Positions 1 to 9,334 of a stretch of DNA of 64,000 nucleotides are shown piece after piece (the stretch's first letter is position 1; each line of letters begins with the position of its first letter). The notes beneath the pieces were generated by a model, which saw nothing but the letters and a program-made list of their open reading frames with translations, was not told the origin of the DNA and did not search any database. A program made the translations under genes and the position numbers. This stretch comes from Parvimonas sp. oral taxon 393 str. F0440 (lineage in GTDB: Bacteria; Bacillota; Clostridia; Tissierellales; Peptoniphilaceae). The stretch lies in the NCBI GenBank assembly GCA_000223315.2, contig AFUS01000003.1, positions 1 to 64,000 on the forward strand, given 5' to 3'.

Positions 1-399
1 TTCCATTTCCAACCGTCTTTTTCTGTTACTGTCTTTGTTTCTACTACAGTTCCGTTCTTTAACAGATTAATCTTAATTTCTTTTGGTCTCTTTCCGTCTT
101 GGTTATTATTGTCTTTCCAAGTCTTACTTCCTTCTACTTCTGTCTTTTCAGGTTCTCTTGTATTTGTTACTGTAAAGCCTTCTTTTGCACTTCCTGTAAC
201 TTTACTTTCATATCCGTTTCCTACAGCTTCTTCTTTTACAGTATATTCTATTTTCTTTCCGGCTTTATATTCGTCAAGATCTGTGAAACTTCCTGTCCAG
301 TTATTTGCTTCTGTTAAAGTAAGAGTTTTATCTGTTGGTTGTCTGTCAGCTAATAATCTAACTGTTACACTTGCAGGTCTTACTCCGTCTTGGTTATTT
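1..399 (-). pseudogene. CnaB-repeat adhesin, 3' continuation after frameshift (runs off window)
   Basis: The minus strand stays open from about 399 to base 1 in a frame shifted by one from the adhesin ORF upstream. It encodes the rest of an eleventh CnaB unit (NNQDGVRPASVTV) and the start of a twelfth (KTWKDNNNQDGKRP). Compared with the parallel repeat at 940-985, the frameshift is one extra base around 400-402, which creates a TAA. The C-terminal sortase signal must lie outside the window. It is either a real truncation, a phase-variable site or a sequencing error. Confidence 0.8.
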
Positions 400-3300
400 T
401 TAATCTTCCCAAGCCTTTGTTACTTGTACTGATGTCTTTCCAGGTGTGTATGAATTCTTAACATTATGTCCTGTTACTTCTGTTGTGTAACCTTCTACTT
501 GTTCTTCTGTAATTGTGTAGTTGATTACTTCTCCCTTTTCATACTTGTCAAGATCTTCAAATTTCCATTTCCATCCATCTTTTTCTGTTACTGTCTTTGT
601 TTCTAATACTTTACCATTCTTTAACAGATTAATCTTAATTTCTTTCGGTCTCTTTCCGTCTTGGTCATTTTTATCATCCCAAGTCTTAGATCCTTCTACT
701 TCTGTCTTTTCAGGTTCTCTTTTGTTAACTACATTGAATTCAGTTTCTGAAGTTTGTGTGATAAAACCTGCATATCCGTTTCCAATATCTTCTTCTTCAA
801 TTGAATAATCAATCTTTTTACCGTCTTTGTATTCATCAAGATTGTCAAAACTTCCCTTCCAACCATTTTCTTTTGTTAAAGTAATAGTTTTATTAGTTGG
901 TTGTCCGTTTGCAAATAACTTAATTGTTACACTTGTAGGTCTCTTTCCATCTTGGTTATCCTTATCTTCCCAAGCCTTTGTTACTTTTACTGATGTCTTT
1001 CCGGGTGTGTATTTGTTCTTTAGGTTATAGCCTGTTATTTCTTTTTCATAACCTTCTACTTTTTCTTCATCTATAGAGTAAGTGATTTCTTTACCATTTT
1101 CGTATTTTGGTAATCCTTTGAATTCATACTTCCACTTATCATCTGCACCTTTTGTAACTTCTTTTGTTTCTACAACTTCAGGATCTTTATCTCCAACTTT
1201 TTTAATTAATTTAACTTTAATTGATGTTGGTCTCTTTCCGTCTTGGTTATTTGCATCGTCCCAAGTCTTTTCTCCTGAGATATCTACTGTTTCCGGTGTA
1301 TGTGTATTAGTAAGATTATAACCTGATAATGCTCCTACATAACCCGCTACAGCTTCTTCTTCTATAGAATAAGTTATTTCTGTACCTTTTTCATATCTTG
1401 GTAAACCTTTGAATTCATATGTCCACTTCTTATCAGCACCTTCTCTGACTTCTTTTGTTTCTACAACTTCAGGTGCTTTATCTCCAACCTTTTTAATTAA
1501 CTTAACAGTTATTTTTTCAGGTCTCTTTCCGTCTTGGTTGTTGTTATCATTCCAAGTCTTTTCCCCTTTTACATCTACTGTCTCCGGTGTATGTTTATTT
1601 GTTAAATTGTAGTCTGGACCATTTGTTGTTCTTGATTTAACTTTATCATAACCATCTACTTTAACTTCATCTATACTATATTCAATTGGTTTTCCACCTT
1701 CATATAACGGTAAGTCTGCAAACTCATATTTCCATTTGCCATCAGTATCCGGTGTAACATCTTTTCGTGTTACTTCACTTGTTTTTCCATCTACCGTTTT
1801 CTTCAAGATTACAGTTATTTTTTCAGGTCTCTTTCCATCTTGGTTATCATTGTCATCCCAAGTCTTTTCTCCTGATACTTTTGTTTTTCCAGGTGTATAT
1901 GAATTCTTAATATTATTTCCATCTATAGTTTTTGTATATCCAGGTACTTCTTCTTCATCTATAGAATAAGTTATTAATTTACCATCTTCATATTTTGGTA
2001 AATCATTGAATTCATATTTCCACTTCTTATCAGTTCCTTCTTTAACTTCTTTTGTTTCTACAACTTCAGGTGCTTTATCTCCAACTTTCTTAATCAATTG
2101 AACTTTTATTGTTGTTGGACGTTTTCCGTCTTGGTTATTCGCATCGTCCCAAGTCTTTTCTCCTGAAATATTTACTTTTCCAGGTGTATATGAATTCTTG
2201 ATGTTAGTTCCATCTATAGTTTTTGTATAGCCTGTTACTTCTTCTTCATCTATAGTGTATTTGATTTCCTTACCATTTTCATATTTTGGTAAATTCTTGA
2301 ATTCATATGTCCACTTCTTATCAGTACCTTCTTTAACTTCTTTTCTTTGTACCTCTACAGGCTGTCCGTTTTCAACTTGTTTGATTAATTTAACTGTAAT
2401 TGATTTTGGACGCTTTCCATCTTGGTTGTTTGCATCATCCCAAGTCTTTTCACCTTTTACATCTACTGTCTCCGGTGTATGTGAATTCTTAATGTTGTTT
2501 CCTGTTATAGCTTTGTCATAACCCGGTACATCTTCTTCATCTATAGTGTAAGTGATTTCTTTACCATTTTCATATTTCGGTAAATTTTTAAATTCATATG
2601 TCCACTTCTTATCAGGACCTTCTTTAACTTCTACTGTTTTTTCAACTACAGGATTTGCATCTCCAACTTTTTTCATTAACTTAACTTTTATTGTTGTTGG
2701 ACGCTTTCCATCTTGGTTATCTTTATCATCCCAAGTCTTTTCTCCTGAGATATCTACAGTCTCCGGTTTATGTGTATTCTTAATGTTATTTCCTGTTATA
2801 ACTTTATCATAACCTGCTACAGCTTCTTCATCTATAGAGTATGTGATTTCTTTACCATTTTCATATTTTGGTAAATCCTTAAATTCATATTTCCATTTAT
2901 CATCTGCACCTTTTGTGACTTCTTGTCTTTGTGCTTCTACAGGTTGTCCGTTTCCAACTTTTTTCATTAACTTAACAGTTATTTTTGTTGGTCTCTTTCC
3001 GTCTTGGTCATTGTTATCTTCCCAAGTCTTTTCCCCTGAAATATTTACTTTTTCAGGTTCTCTCGTATTTGTTACTTTGAACCCGTTTTCAGCTGAACCT
3101 GAAATAACACTAGTATAACCTTCTCCAACTGAAAGTTCCTTTATTGTATATTTTATTTTCTTTCCATCTTTATATTCATCAAGATTGTCAAAGCTACCCT
3201 TCCAGCCTTCTGATGCTTTTAAAGTAAGTTGTTTATCTGTTTCTACATCATCTGCAAGTAACTTAACTGTTATTTCTTTTGGTCTTTTACCATCTTGGTC

Positions 3301-4671
3301 ATTTGCATCTTGCCAAGCTTTCTCAACATTAATTTTTACTTTTGATCTTTTATTCTTAACTGTATAGAATATAGCTTCTCCTCCAACTATAGTTAAGTCA
3401 TACTCTTTTCCGTCAGGAATATAACCTGTAGGAGCTCCTATTTCTTTAATCTTATACTTACCGGGATCAAGTTTTGGAGAAACAGCTTCACCGTTAGCAT
3501 CTGTAGTCAAATCAAAAGTTGTACCATCAGCAACTTTTGTAATTCTAAATTTCGCATTAGCTAATTTTTTTGTGTTATCTTCTTCATCAATTTTAATAAT
3601 TTTGATTTTTTGATTTAAGTCACCTTGACCGCCACCACCGGCTTGTGCACTTAAAAAGTAACTACTAGATGAACCATTCTCTTCTGTACTTGTAAAACTA
3701 CCTTTATTTTTCAATTTAAGCTGAGGAATATAAGTAGAATTATAAGTCATAGAAAATTGTCTTCCTGAAGTGTTTCCAAGAAGACCACTAATATTAAACT
3801 CAAATTTAGTATCATTATCTAAGAATTTTATATAATTTTTTAGTTGCTCATAATTATAAGTTTTTATAAACTTCTTAATAGCACCATATTCATCAAACTC
3901 TACTTCATTTAAAACAAATGTCTCTTTCAAATAATGAATTCCCGGAGGAAGATTTCCGGAATCGACAAAGAGCTCATCTTTTATTAACACATTTGAGAAA
4001 TGTCCTTTTTTGTGATTTATACGAAGAGTCCATTTTGCTTTGTTTACATCTCCGGGTACTTTTTCACCCCATTTAACAAATAATTCATTATTAAGTCCCG
4101 GTTTTGGCGCTATTGGAACTGTTATAGTAAAAGGAACCCCACCAATCGATACAGTAATTTGATTGTTCTGTCCTGCATTTATATGATGATGTGCAAATGT
4201 GGCTTCTAAAAATATATTGCCTTTTATATTTTCTCTATTTTCTACATATTTTGTAAAAGTTACCTTTACAGTGCCACCACCTGCTTCGCCTTTTGAATCA
4301 ACATGTGCATTAGCAATTACAGTATGACCATCCGGTGCATAAAGTGGGAAATCAACTACTGATGCAGGTTCTGTAGGAAATTTAAACTGTTTAGGAAGTT
4401 GAATAGTAAAGTAATCCCCTTCTTTTAACGTCTTCCCATAAACACTTGCATCCCAATCCATTTCCAAACGAAACTTGCTCCAATATCCAAGCGGTGTTCC
4501 TGAAGGTATAGTATTACCATCTTTATCCTTAATTTCAAATCTTGTAATTTTTGTTTGTACACGGTCAACCCCTTCCGCAAACAAATTTCCACTACTAAAT
4601 ATTGTTCCAAAAAATATTACACAGGCTAAAAATAAGGATAAAGCTCTGTGAATAATTTCTTTTTTTCTCAT
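400..4671 (-). CDS. Large CnaB-repeat surface adhesin (frameshifted at 3' end)
   Basis: This is a secreted surface protein of 1423 residues up to the frameshift. Residues 1-32 are a signal peptide (basic MRKK, then a hydrophobic core ending near LFAEG). Residues about 40-340 resemble the two-domain collagen/fibrinogen-binding type adhesion module. Residues about 355-440 form a SpaA-like prealbumin domain (KIIKIDEEDNTKKLANAKF). From about 445 there are ten CnaB domains of about 85 residues, each opening with KTWxDxxxQDGKRP and each having the Lys and Glu expected for an isopeptide bond. Such stalks lift an adhesive tip away from the cell wall. The start has a good AGGAGG site. No LPXTG is seen because the frame breaks first; the continuation is at 1-399. 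Confidence 0.88.
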   Translation of the reverse strand: MRKKEIIHRALSLFLACVIFFGTIFSSGNLFAEGVDRVQTKITRFEIKDKDGNTIPSGTPLGYWSKFRLEMDWDASVYGKTLKEGDYFTIQLPKQFKFPTEPASVVDFPLYAPDGHTVIANAHVDSKGEAGGGTVKVTFTKYVENRENIKGNIFLEATFAHHHINAGQNNQITVSIGGVPFTITVPIAPKPGLNNELFVKWGEKVPGDVNKAKWTLRINHKKGHFSNVLIKDELFVDSGNLPPGIHYLKETFVLNEVEFDEYGAIKKFIKTYNYEQLKNYIKFLDNDTKFEFNISGLLGNTSGRQFSMTYNSTYIPQLKLKNKGSFTSTEENGSSSSYFLSAQAGGGGQGDLNQKIKIIKIDEEDNTKKLANAKFRITKVADGTTFDLTTDANGEAVSPKLDPGKYKIKEIGAPTGYIPDGKEYDLTIVGGEAIFYTVKNKRSKVKINVEKAWQDANDQDGKRPKEITVKLLADDVETDKQLTLKASEGWKGSFDNLDEYKDGKKIKYTIKELSVGEGYTSVISGSAENGFKVTNTREPEKVNISGEKTWEDNNDQDGKRPTKITVKLMKKVGNGQPVEAQRQEVTKGADDKWKYEFKDLPKYENGKEITYSIDEEAVAGYDKVITGNNIKNTHKPETVDISGEKTWDDKDNQDGKRPTTIKVKLMKKVGDANPVVEKTVEVKEGPDKKWTYEFKNLPKYENGKEITYTIDEEDVPGYDKAITGNNIKNSHTPETVDVKGEKTWDDANNQDGKRPKSITVKLIKQVENGQPVEVQRKEVKEGTDKKWTYEFKNLPKYENGKEIKYTIDEEEVTGYTKTIDGTNIKNSYTPGKVNISGEKTWDDANNQDGKRPTTIKVQLIKKVGDKAPEVVETKEVKEGTDKKWKYEFNDLPKYEDGKLITYSIDEEEVPGYTKTIDGNNIKNSYTPGKTKVSGEKTWDDNDNQDGKRPEKITVILKKTVDGKTSEVTRKDVTPDTDGKWKYEFADLPLYEGGKPIEYSIDEVKVDGYDKVKSRTTNGPDYNLTNKHTPETVDVKGEKTWNDNNNQDGKRPEKITVKLIKKVGDKAPEVVETKEVREGADKKWTYEFKGLPRYEKGTEITYSIEEEAVAGYVGALSGYNLTNTHTPETVDISGEKTWDDANNQDGKRPTSIKVKLIKKVGDKDPEVVETKEVTKGADDKWKYEFKGLPKYENGKEITYSIDEEKVEGYEKEITGYNLKNKYTPGKTSVKVTKAWEDKDNQDGKRPTSVTIKLFANGQPTNKTITLTKENGWKGSFDNLDEYKDGKKIDYSIEEEDIGNGYAGFITQTSETEFNVVNKREPEKTEVEGSKTWDDKNDQDGKRPKEIKINLLKNGKVLETKTVTEKDGWKWKFEDLDKYEKGEVINYTITEEQVEGYTTEVTGHNVKNSYTPGKTSVQVTKAWED

Positions 4672-4859
4672 CTGATTTTTCCCTCCTATAAAATTTTGTA
4701 AATTTTAAAATTTTTAAAATATTTAAAATAATTAAAATAATTAAAAACTCAGAAATTTTATTTTTTGTACTTTATTATACCATAATTATGACTAATTGTC
4801 CAATAATTTTATCAACAATAGTTTAATTTCCTTGAAAAATCTTTAATATTAGACCTTAC

Positions 4860-4892
4860 ATAAAAAAGAACCTATTTTATTATTAGGTTCTT
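4860..4892 (-). terminator. Rho-independent terminator after ccdA
   Basis: A 9-bp stem (AAGAACCTA with TAGGTTCTT) is followed on the minus strand by a T run. It ends the thioredoxin-ccdA unit before the adhesin gene. Confidence 0.75.
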
Positions 4893-4922
4893 CTATCTTT
4901 ATATTTGTTTAAAATTTTCTTT

Positions 4923-5615
4923 TTAAAATCCAAGATATAGGAAATATAATCCTATAAGTAAAATTATTATTCCAAATGCAATTTTTACAATATCTGAAAT
5001 TTTTCCATAAGATTTATTTGACATCACTTTGCCTACAAATCCCGTGCTTGTTCCTGCAACAATTACTAAAATACTATTTCCTATTGAATAAAGTAAAAAT
5101 AGTAATACTCCCCAAAGTAAACTTCCCTTTGAGGCAACAATTGCAAGTAATGCAACTAAAATCGGTGTTGAACAGGGACTTGAAAACAGTCCTGCCATTA
5201 TTCCGACAATTAAAGCTCCTATATATCCTGTCTTTTTGCTTTTATTAGTCAAGATTTTACTTGGGACTACATTTATTACTTCCCAAGTTTGTAATGCCAT
5301 TAAAATCATTACAATCCCTAAAAATATATTCCAAAGTTGTCCGGATTGATTAAAAATTTTACTAAGTAGAGCAGCTAAAACCCCAAGTGTAGTATAAGTT
5401 ATTGCCATTCCGATGGCAAAAACAACTGAAATTTTAAAAGCTCTTTTAGTATCATCTTCTTTAGTTCCGGTCATAAAACCTATGATTAAAGGAATAGAAG
5501 CTAGTGAACAAGGTGAAATTGAAGTTAATATTCCCCCAAGTAACGCTAGAATAGGAGCAAAAATACTAAATGATTTTAAGCTTTCCCCAATTACGCTCTC
5601 TAAATTATTTAACAT
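4923..5615 (-). CDS. ccdA: CcdA/DsbD-type thiol-disulfide transmembrane protein
   Basis: A 230-residue membrane protein with about six hydrophobic segments. The two conserved cysteines lie in ISPCSLASIPL (near residue 36) and SSPCSTPILVAL (near residue 145), the pattern of the CcdA family, which carries electrons from cytoplasmic thioredoxin to extracytoplasmic thiol proteins. The start overlaps the last codons of the upstream selenothioredoxin gene by 11 bases, so the two are translationally coupled and the thioredoxin is its likely client. There are no cytochrome c genes nearby, so the role is probably general extracytoplasmic reduction, for example of a methionine sulfoxide reductase. Confidence 0.88.
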   Translation of the reverse strand: MLNNLESVIGESLKSFSIFAPILALLGGILTSISPCSLASIPLIIGFMTGTKEDDTKRAFKISVVFAIGMAITYTTLGVLAALLSKIFNQSGQLWNIFLGIVMILMALQTWEVINVVPSKILTNKSKKTGYIGALIVGIMAGLFSSPCSTPILVALLAIVASKGSLLWGVLLFLLYSIGNSILVIVAGTSTGFVGKVMSNKSYGKISDIVKIAFGIIILLIGLYFLYLGF

Positions 5616-6216
5616 TTTTTAACATCTCCTCAATTACTTCTTTTAACTCATCATATTTAACCACACCTTCAGAACCACCAAATTTTAATTCACCGGACTT
5701 TTTATCTTCATAGGCAACATAGCTTATTTTTTTTGCCAGAGTTTCTGAAGCTTCAAAAGGAGTTCCATCTGCATTAAAGTAGAACAATGTAGGTGTTGCT
5801 CTTATAGGAAATTGTGAAGCAAATTCTCTTTGTTTTCTAATGTCAATAGTTTTTATGATTACCCTATCTTTATATTCTTCTCTCAGTTTTTCCAAAACCG
5901 GGTGCTGAACAGCACAAGCGCCTCAGCCGTTTTGGCTGAAATCCAAAACCATAACCTTTTTTTGACTTTTTAGACTTTCTAAAGTTAATTTTTCGTCTGA
6001 ATTTGAATCTTTTGAAGATTCTTTATTCTTATTTGAGTCTTCTTTATTATTAGATTCTTTTTTTGAATCTGTATCTTTAGACTTGTTTTCAGTAATTGTA
6101 TTATTTTTGGATTTTTCATTTTCATTATTTTTGGATTTTACATAAAAATTTTTAAAAATGAAAATTCCAAAAACTAATATTAAGACTGAACCCAGTGCAA
6201 TAATTTTCTTTTTCAT
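5605..6216 (-). CDS. Membrane-anchored thioredoxin-like selenoprotein (UGA = Sec)
   Basis: Reading through the in-frame TGA at 5923-5925 gives about 203 residues. Residues 1-25 are a membrane anchor without a lipobox. A Lys/Asn/Ser/Glu-rich linker runs to about residue 80, then a thioredoxin fold follows. The active site reads QNG-U-GAC, so selenocysteine (residue 98) takes the place of the nucleophilic cysteine of CxxC. The cis-proline motif RATPT lies downstream. The frame is open on both sides of the TGA with conserved thioredoxin sequence, so this is not a normal stop. It is coupled to ccdA and is likely an extracytoplasmic reductase. A selenium operon lies at 46-48.7 kb. SelA/B/C/D are not in the window. 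Confidence 0.85.
5899..5925 (-). promoter_or_regulatory. Candidate bacterial SECIS element just 3' of the UGA
   Basis: After the UGA the message can fold into a hairpin, GTGCT-GTTC-AGCAC, with GU in the apical loop as in bacterial SECIS elements. An outer stem (CCAAAACGG with CCGGTTTTGG) would enclose the UGA itself. The UGA-to-loop distance, about 12 bases, is a little short, so the fold is tentative. Confidence 0.6.
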
Positions 6217-6550
6217 AATTCTCTCTCCTTATAGATTTTGATAGAATTATACCCTATAATAAAAATAAATAATCATAATCAATAAGAAGCGTGGTAAATA
6301 AATTTCTATTTTCTTTAAAATTAGTACATTTGACTGTAGAAATTTTATTGTTTTTTAGTCATTTTTTATTTTTAAAGTTTATTTCCTTTTAACATCTAGC
6401 CATTAAACAAAGATTCTTCTTTGATACGTCGTTTTGACTGAAGCGTTAGCGAGATGAATCTAGCCCTAACTTTGCTTGTTTACGAGCAATAGTAGGTCTG
6501 ATGGGGTAATGTATGTTTAGATACAATTACTCTGGAAATCTCATTTTTTT

Positions 6551-7016
6551 ATTAAAGTATAGTCAACTACAATCATTACATATATAATCACCGAGCTTTA
6601 TGAGATCTCTCCACTTCATTCGTTTCACTCATTTCGGTCGAGATGACGTATTGGGGATATCTCTTCGCAAAGTACTATGACGTGAGTTATTTTGTTTTTT
6701 ATATAATTTTAAAATACTATGATGTAGATTTTTATTTTTCTAATATATTTATAAAGATAATTTGAAGTTTATTTACTTTTAACGTCAAGCTCTGAAACAA
6801 AGCTATTTGCCTTATATGTCATTTCGACCGAAACGAAGCGTGCTGAGTGAAGTGGAGAAATCTCATACTTTTTCTTTAGAAAAAGTAAATGTATCGCAGA
6901 TACATAAAATGATAAATATTGTCATTTCCAAGCTTTAGAAGATTTCTAAAATATTTATATCAAATGATACAAGTACTTATTTAGAACTACTTTTATTTGC
7001 TAGCACAGAGCCTTAG
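6551..7016 (+). repeat. Direct repeat copy 1 (about 465 bp)
   Basis: This stretch, from ATTAAAGTATAGTCAACTAC to CCTTAGGAGATCT, is repeated almost base for base about 524 bases downstream at 7075-7541. It contains one pair of oppositely oriented repeat modules. Confidence 0.8.
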
Positions 7017-7074
7017 GAGATCTCCAGAGTCATTGTAGTATTGATACAATTACTCTGAAAATCTTATTCTTTTG

Positions 7075-7541
7075 ATTAAAGTATAGTCAACTACAATCAT
7101 TACATATATAATCACCGAGCTTTATGAGATCTCTCCACTTCATTCGTTTCACTCATTTCGGTCGAGATGACGTATTGGGGATATCTCTTCGCAAAGTACT
7201 ATGACGTGAGTTATTTTGTTTTTTATATAATTTTAAAATACTATGATGTAGATTTTTATTTTTTCTAATATATTTATAAAGATAATTTGAAGTTTGTTTA
7301 CTGTTAACGTCTTGCTCTGAAACAAAGCTATTTGCCTTATACGTCATTTCGACCGAAACGAAGCGTGCTGAGTGAAGTGGAGAAATCTCATACTTTTTCT
7401 TTAGAAAAAGTAAATGTATCGCAGATACATAAAATGATAAATATCGTCATTTCCAAGCTTTAGAAGATTTCTAAAATATTTATATTAAATGATACGAGTA
7501 CTTCTTTAGAACTACTTTTATTTGCTAGCACGGAGCCTTAG
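7075..7541 (+). repeat. Direct repeat copy 2 (about 465 bp)
   Basis: Near-identical copy of 6551-7016, separated by a spacer of about 58 bases. A partial third copy of the distal part follows at about 7700-7850. Confidence 0.8.
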
Positions 7542-7893
7542 GAGATCTCTCCACTTCATTCGTTTCACTCATTTCAGTCGAGATGACGTGTTGGGGGCTT
7601 TTCTCTACATTGTGCTATGACGTGAAGTATTTTATTTTTATATAATATTTTCAATAATTTTTTGATACATTTTATATTTTTTAAAATATTTCTTTTAAAA
7701 TTTGAAGTTTGTTTACTTTTAACGTCAAGCTCTGAAACAAAGCTATTTGCCTTATACGTCATTTCGACCGAAACGAAGTGTGCTGAGTGAAGTGGAGAAA
7801 TCTCATACTTTTTCTTTAGAAAAAGTAAATGTATCGCAGATACATACACTGTAAAAAACCTAAATTTAATTAAAATTTTGTGATTTTTACAAC

Positions 7894-7918
7894 AAAAAAT
7901 AGGCTATACGCCTATTTT
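7894..7918 (-). terminator. Terminator overlapping the end of the B6 kinase gene
   Basis: A 9-bp stem (AAAATAGGC with GCCTATTTT) with a 5-base loop is followed by T residues on the minus strand. The stop codon lies in the stem. Confidence 0.75.
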
Positions 7919-8687
7919 AAAGTTTTCTAATTGTATTTCATTTAATCCATCTTGTTTTTCTTGTTTTATGATATTTTCAAATAATAGAGTTTGAATTTTT
8001 TGTATGGAGTTTTCTAATTTTTCTCCCTTTACTAACTCAGATGTTACAAGTGAAGAAAATACATCTCCCGTTCCACATATTTTTATATCTATTTTTTACT
8101 TTCAAACCATTTTATTGTATTTTCAGAAAAATATAAGGTATTAAGTATATTATTTTTTCAAAACTTTTTATAATAATTCGTTTTACTCCCATTTCAAGAA
8201 GATTTTTTGCTATTTTTTCCACATCTTCTCTTTCGATTTCAGAGAAATTTTTGTTATAATTGGTAAGCAACATTGCTTCCGTTAAATTTGGAGTTACAAC
8301 ATCTGCAAATTTCAAAAGTTCTTTGTAAAAAGTTATTTGTTCAGTTGTTGTTCCGGAATACTTTACACCATTATCCCCAAGTATTGTGTCTAAAATTACT
8401 TTTCCTTTAAATTTTTGTAAAATATCTTTTATTATTCTAAAAGTTTCTTCATTGTCAATAAATCCGATATAAATAGCATCAACTTTTTTAATTTCAAAGA
8501 TTTTTTTAGCAATTTCAGAAAAATTTGGCATAGCAAAACTTATATAATCTTTATAACTCATATTTGAAGAAAATATTTTTGTTGGAAGCCCAAAAACCTC
8601 GTGACCATTTTGTGATAATACAGAAATATTTGCCTTTAATGCCATATTTCCAACAACACAGTAGTCATTAAAAACTAAAATTTTCAT
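7904..8687 (-). pseudogene. pdxK: Pyridoxal/pyridoxamine kinase (PfkB/ThiD fold), two frameshifts
   Basis: The first 190 codons read MKILVFNDYCVVGNMALKAN with LDTILGDNGVKYSG, typical of pyridoxal kinase-like members of the ribokinase superfamily, which phosphorylate B6 vitamers. The frame is then lost near 8160 and again near 8090. In each case adding one A to an A run restores it, and the restored C-terminus carries ICGTGDVFSSLV, the anion-hole and catalytic Asp motif, ending at the TAG at 7904. The gene starts directly after the stop of the ECF transporter gene. A ThiD-like hydroxymethylpyrimidine kinase is the alternative; the MocR neighbour favours B6. Confidence 0.75.
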
Positions 8688-9239
8688 CTATCTTATAGCC
8701 TTTTTTAAAATTGGTTTTAAAGCCTTTACCAATAATACAGCAATTATTACACCTACAACCGCATTAGTTGTTGAAGCCCAAAGCCTTTGTACTCCTTTTG
8801 CAATTGCTCCCGCTTGAGGCAATCCCTTAACATATATATCCGTTATATAACTTTTTGTTAAATATAAAATTACATAAGTAACTGCTCCTGTAATTGAACC
8901 GATTAAGTTTTTCTTAAAGTTTTCGGCATTTGCTCCATTAGAATAAGCGATTTTTCCACAGATAAAAGCCATTAAGAACTTGAATGTAAATGTAAATGGT
9001 GCAGATGGTAAATAAATAGGATTAATAAGGTCAAAAATTGCTGATCCCAAACCTGCTGAAAGTCCGCCTGCAAGAGGCCCTAATAGTAAACCACATAACA
9101 GACAAAATCCGTTTCCGATATGTACTCTAGTTGCACTTGCTCCAAGCGGTATTTGAATTTGAATTTGTGATGCAACAAAAACAACTGCCGCCATTACTCC
9201 TATTAAAGTTATTTTTTTAATACTTAATTTCCTTTCCAT
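8688..9239 (-). CDS. ECF transporter S component, probably for a B6 vitamer
   Basis: A 183-residue hydrophobic protein with about five to six membrane segments. Features of ECF S components include a cytoplasmic basic start (MERKLSIKKITLIGVMAAVV) and a small-residue-rich core (GLLLGPLAGGLSAGLGSAIFD). S components give substrate specificity to a shared EcfA/A'/T module, which is not in this window. The downstream kinase starts immediately after its stop, and a MocR-type regulator is divergent upstream. Together these suggest uptake and trapping of pyridoxine or pyridoxal, by inference from context. Confidence 0.82.
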   Translation of the reverse strand: MERKLSIKKITLIGVMAAVVFVASQIQIQIPLGASATRVHIGNGFCLLCGLLLGPLAGGLSAGLGSAIFDLINPIYLPSAPFTFTFKFLMAFICGKIAYSNGANAENFKKNLIGSITGAVTYVILYLTKSYITDIYVKGLPQAGAIAKGVQRLWASTTNAVVGVIIAVLLVKALKPILKKAIR

Positions 9240-9251
9240 ATAAATGCTCCT

Positions 9252-9309
9252 TTGATTAATTTAATTAAATATAGTATAATACATCTATTGATACTGTTTG
9301 TAGTATCAA
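9252..9309. promoter_or_regulatory. Divergent promoter with MocR/PdxR-type palindromic operator
   Basis: A near-ideal plus-strand promoter has TTGATT (9252-9257), a 17-base spacer and TATAAT (9275-9280). A minus-strand -10 (TATACT, 9273-9278) overlaps it. The perfect inverted repeat TTGATACT-N6-AGTATCAA (9288-9309) sits at the regulator's transcription start and upstream of the transporter promoter, as expected for an autoregulator that also controls the B6 genes. Confidence 0.65.
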
Positions 9310-9334
9310 AATAATATTTTTTTATGGTGTCAGA

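Larger units (their letters stand above)
6380..7850. repeat. Block of mosaic palindromic intergenic repeats
   Basis: About 1.5 kb without a credible gene. It is built from modules shared with blocks at 12.7 and 39.4 kb: a lead-in like TTACTTTTAACGTCAAGCTC, a module TCATTTCGACCGAAACGAAG running on to GTGGAGAAATCTC, its reverse complement (GAGATCTCTCCACTTCATTC), and small palindromes such as ATGTATC-GCA-GATACAT. Modules occur in both orientations, so long hairpins are possible. Short open frames here are chance readings of the repeats. Confidence 0.8.

Noticed and set aside
99-3367. Plus-strand frames of 60-107 codons opposite the adhesin gene
   Set aside because: They recur once per CnaB repeat, rich in Phe/Ser/Leu, and are antisense shadows of the repeat DNA.
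5605-5895. Separate small thioredoxin gene starting at a TTG (5895)
   Set aside because: There is no ribosome site and the essential active-site region lies upstream of the TTG, across the UGA.
6551-7541. CRISPR or transposon copy
   Set aside because: Copies are about 465 bp direct duplications with no transposase frame and no regular short spacers.
7153-7849. Short minus-strand frames in the intergenic block
   Set aside because: They are readings through the palindromic repeats without a ribosome site or protein similarity.
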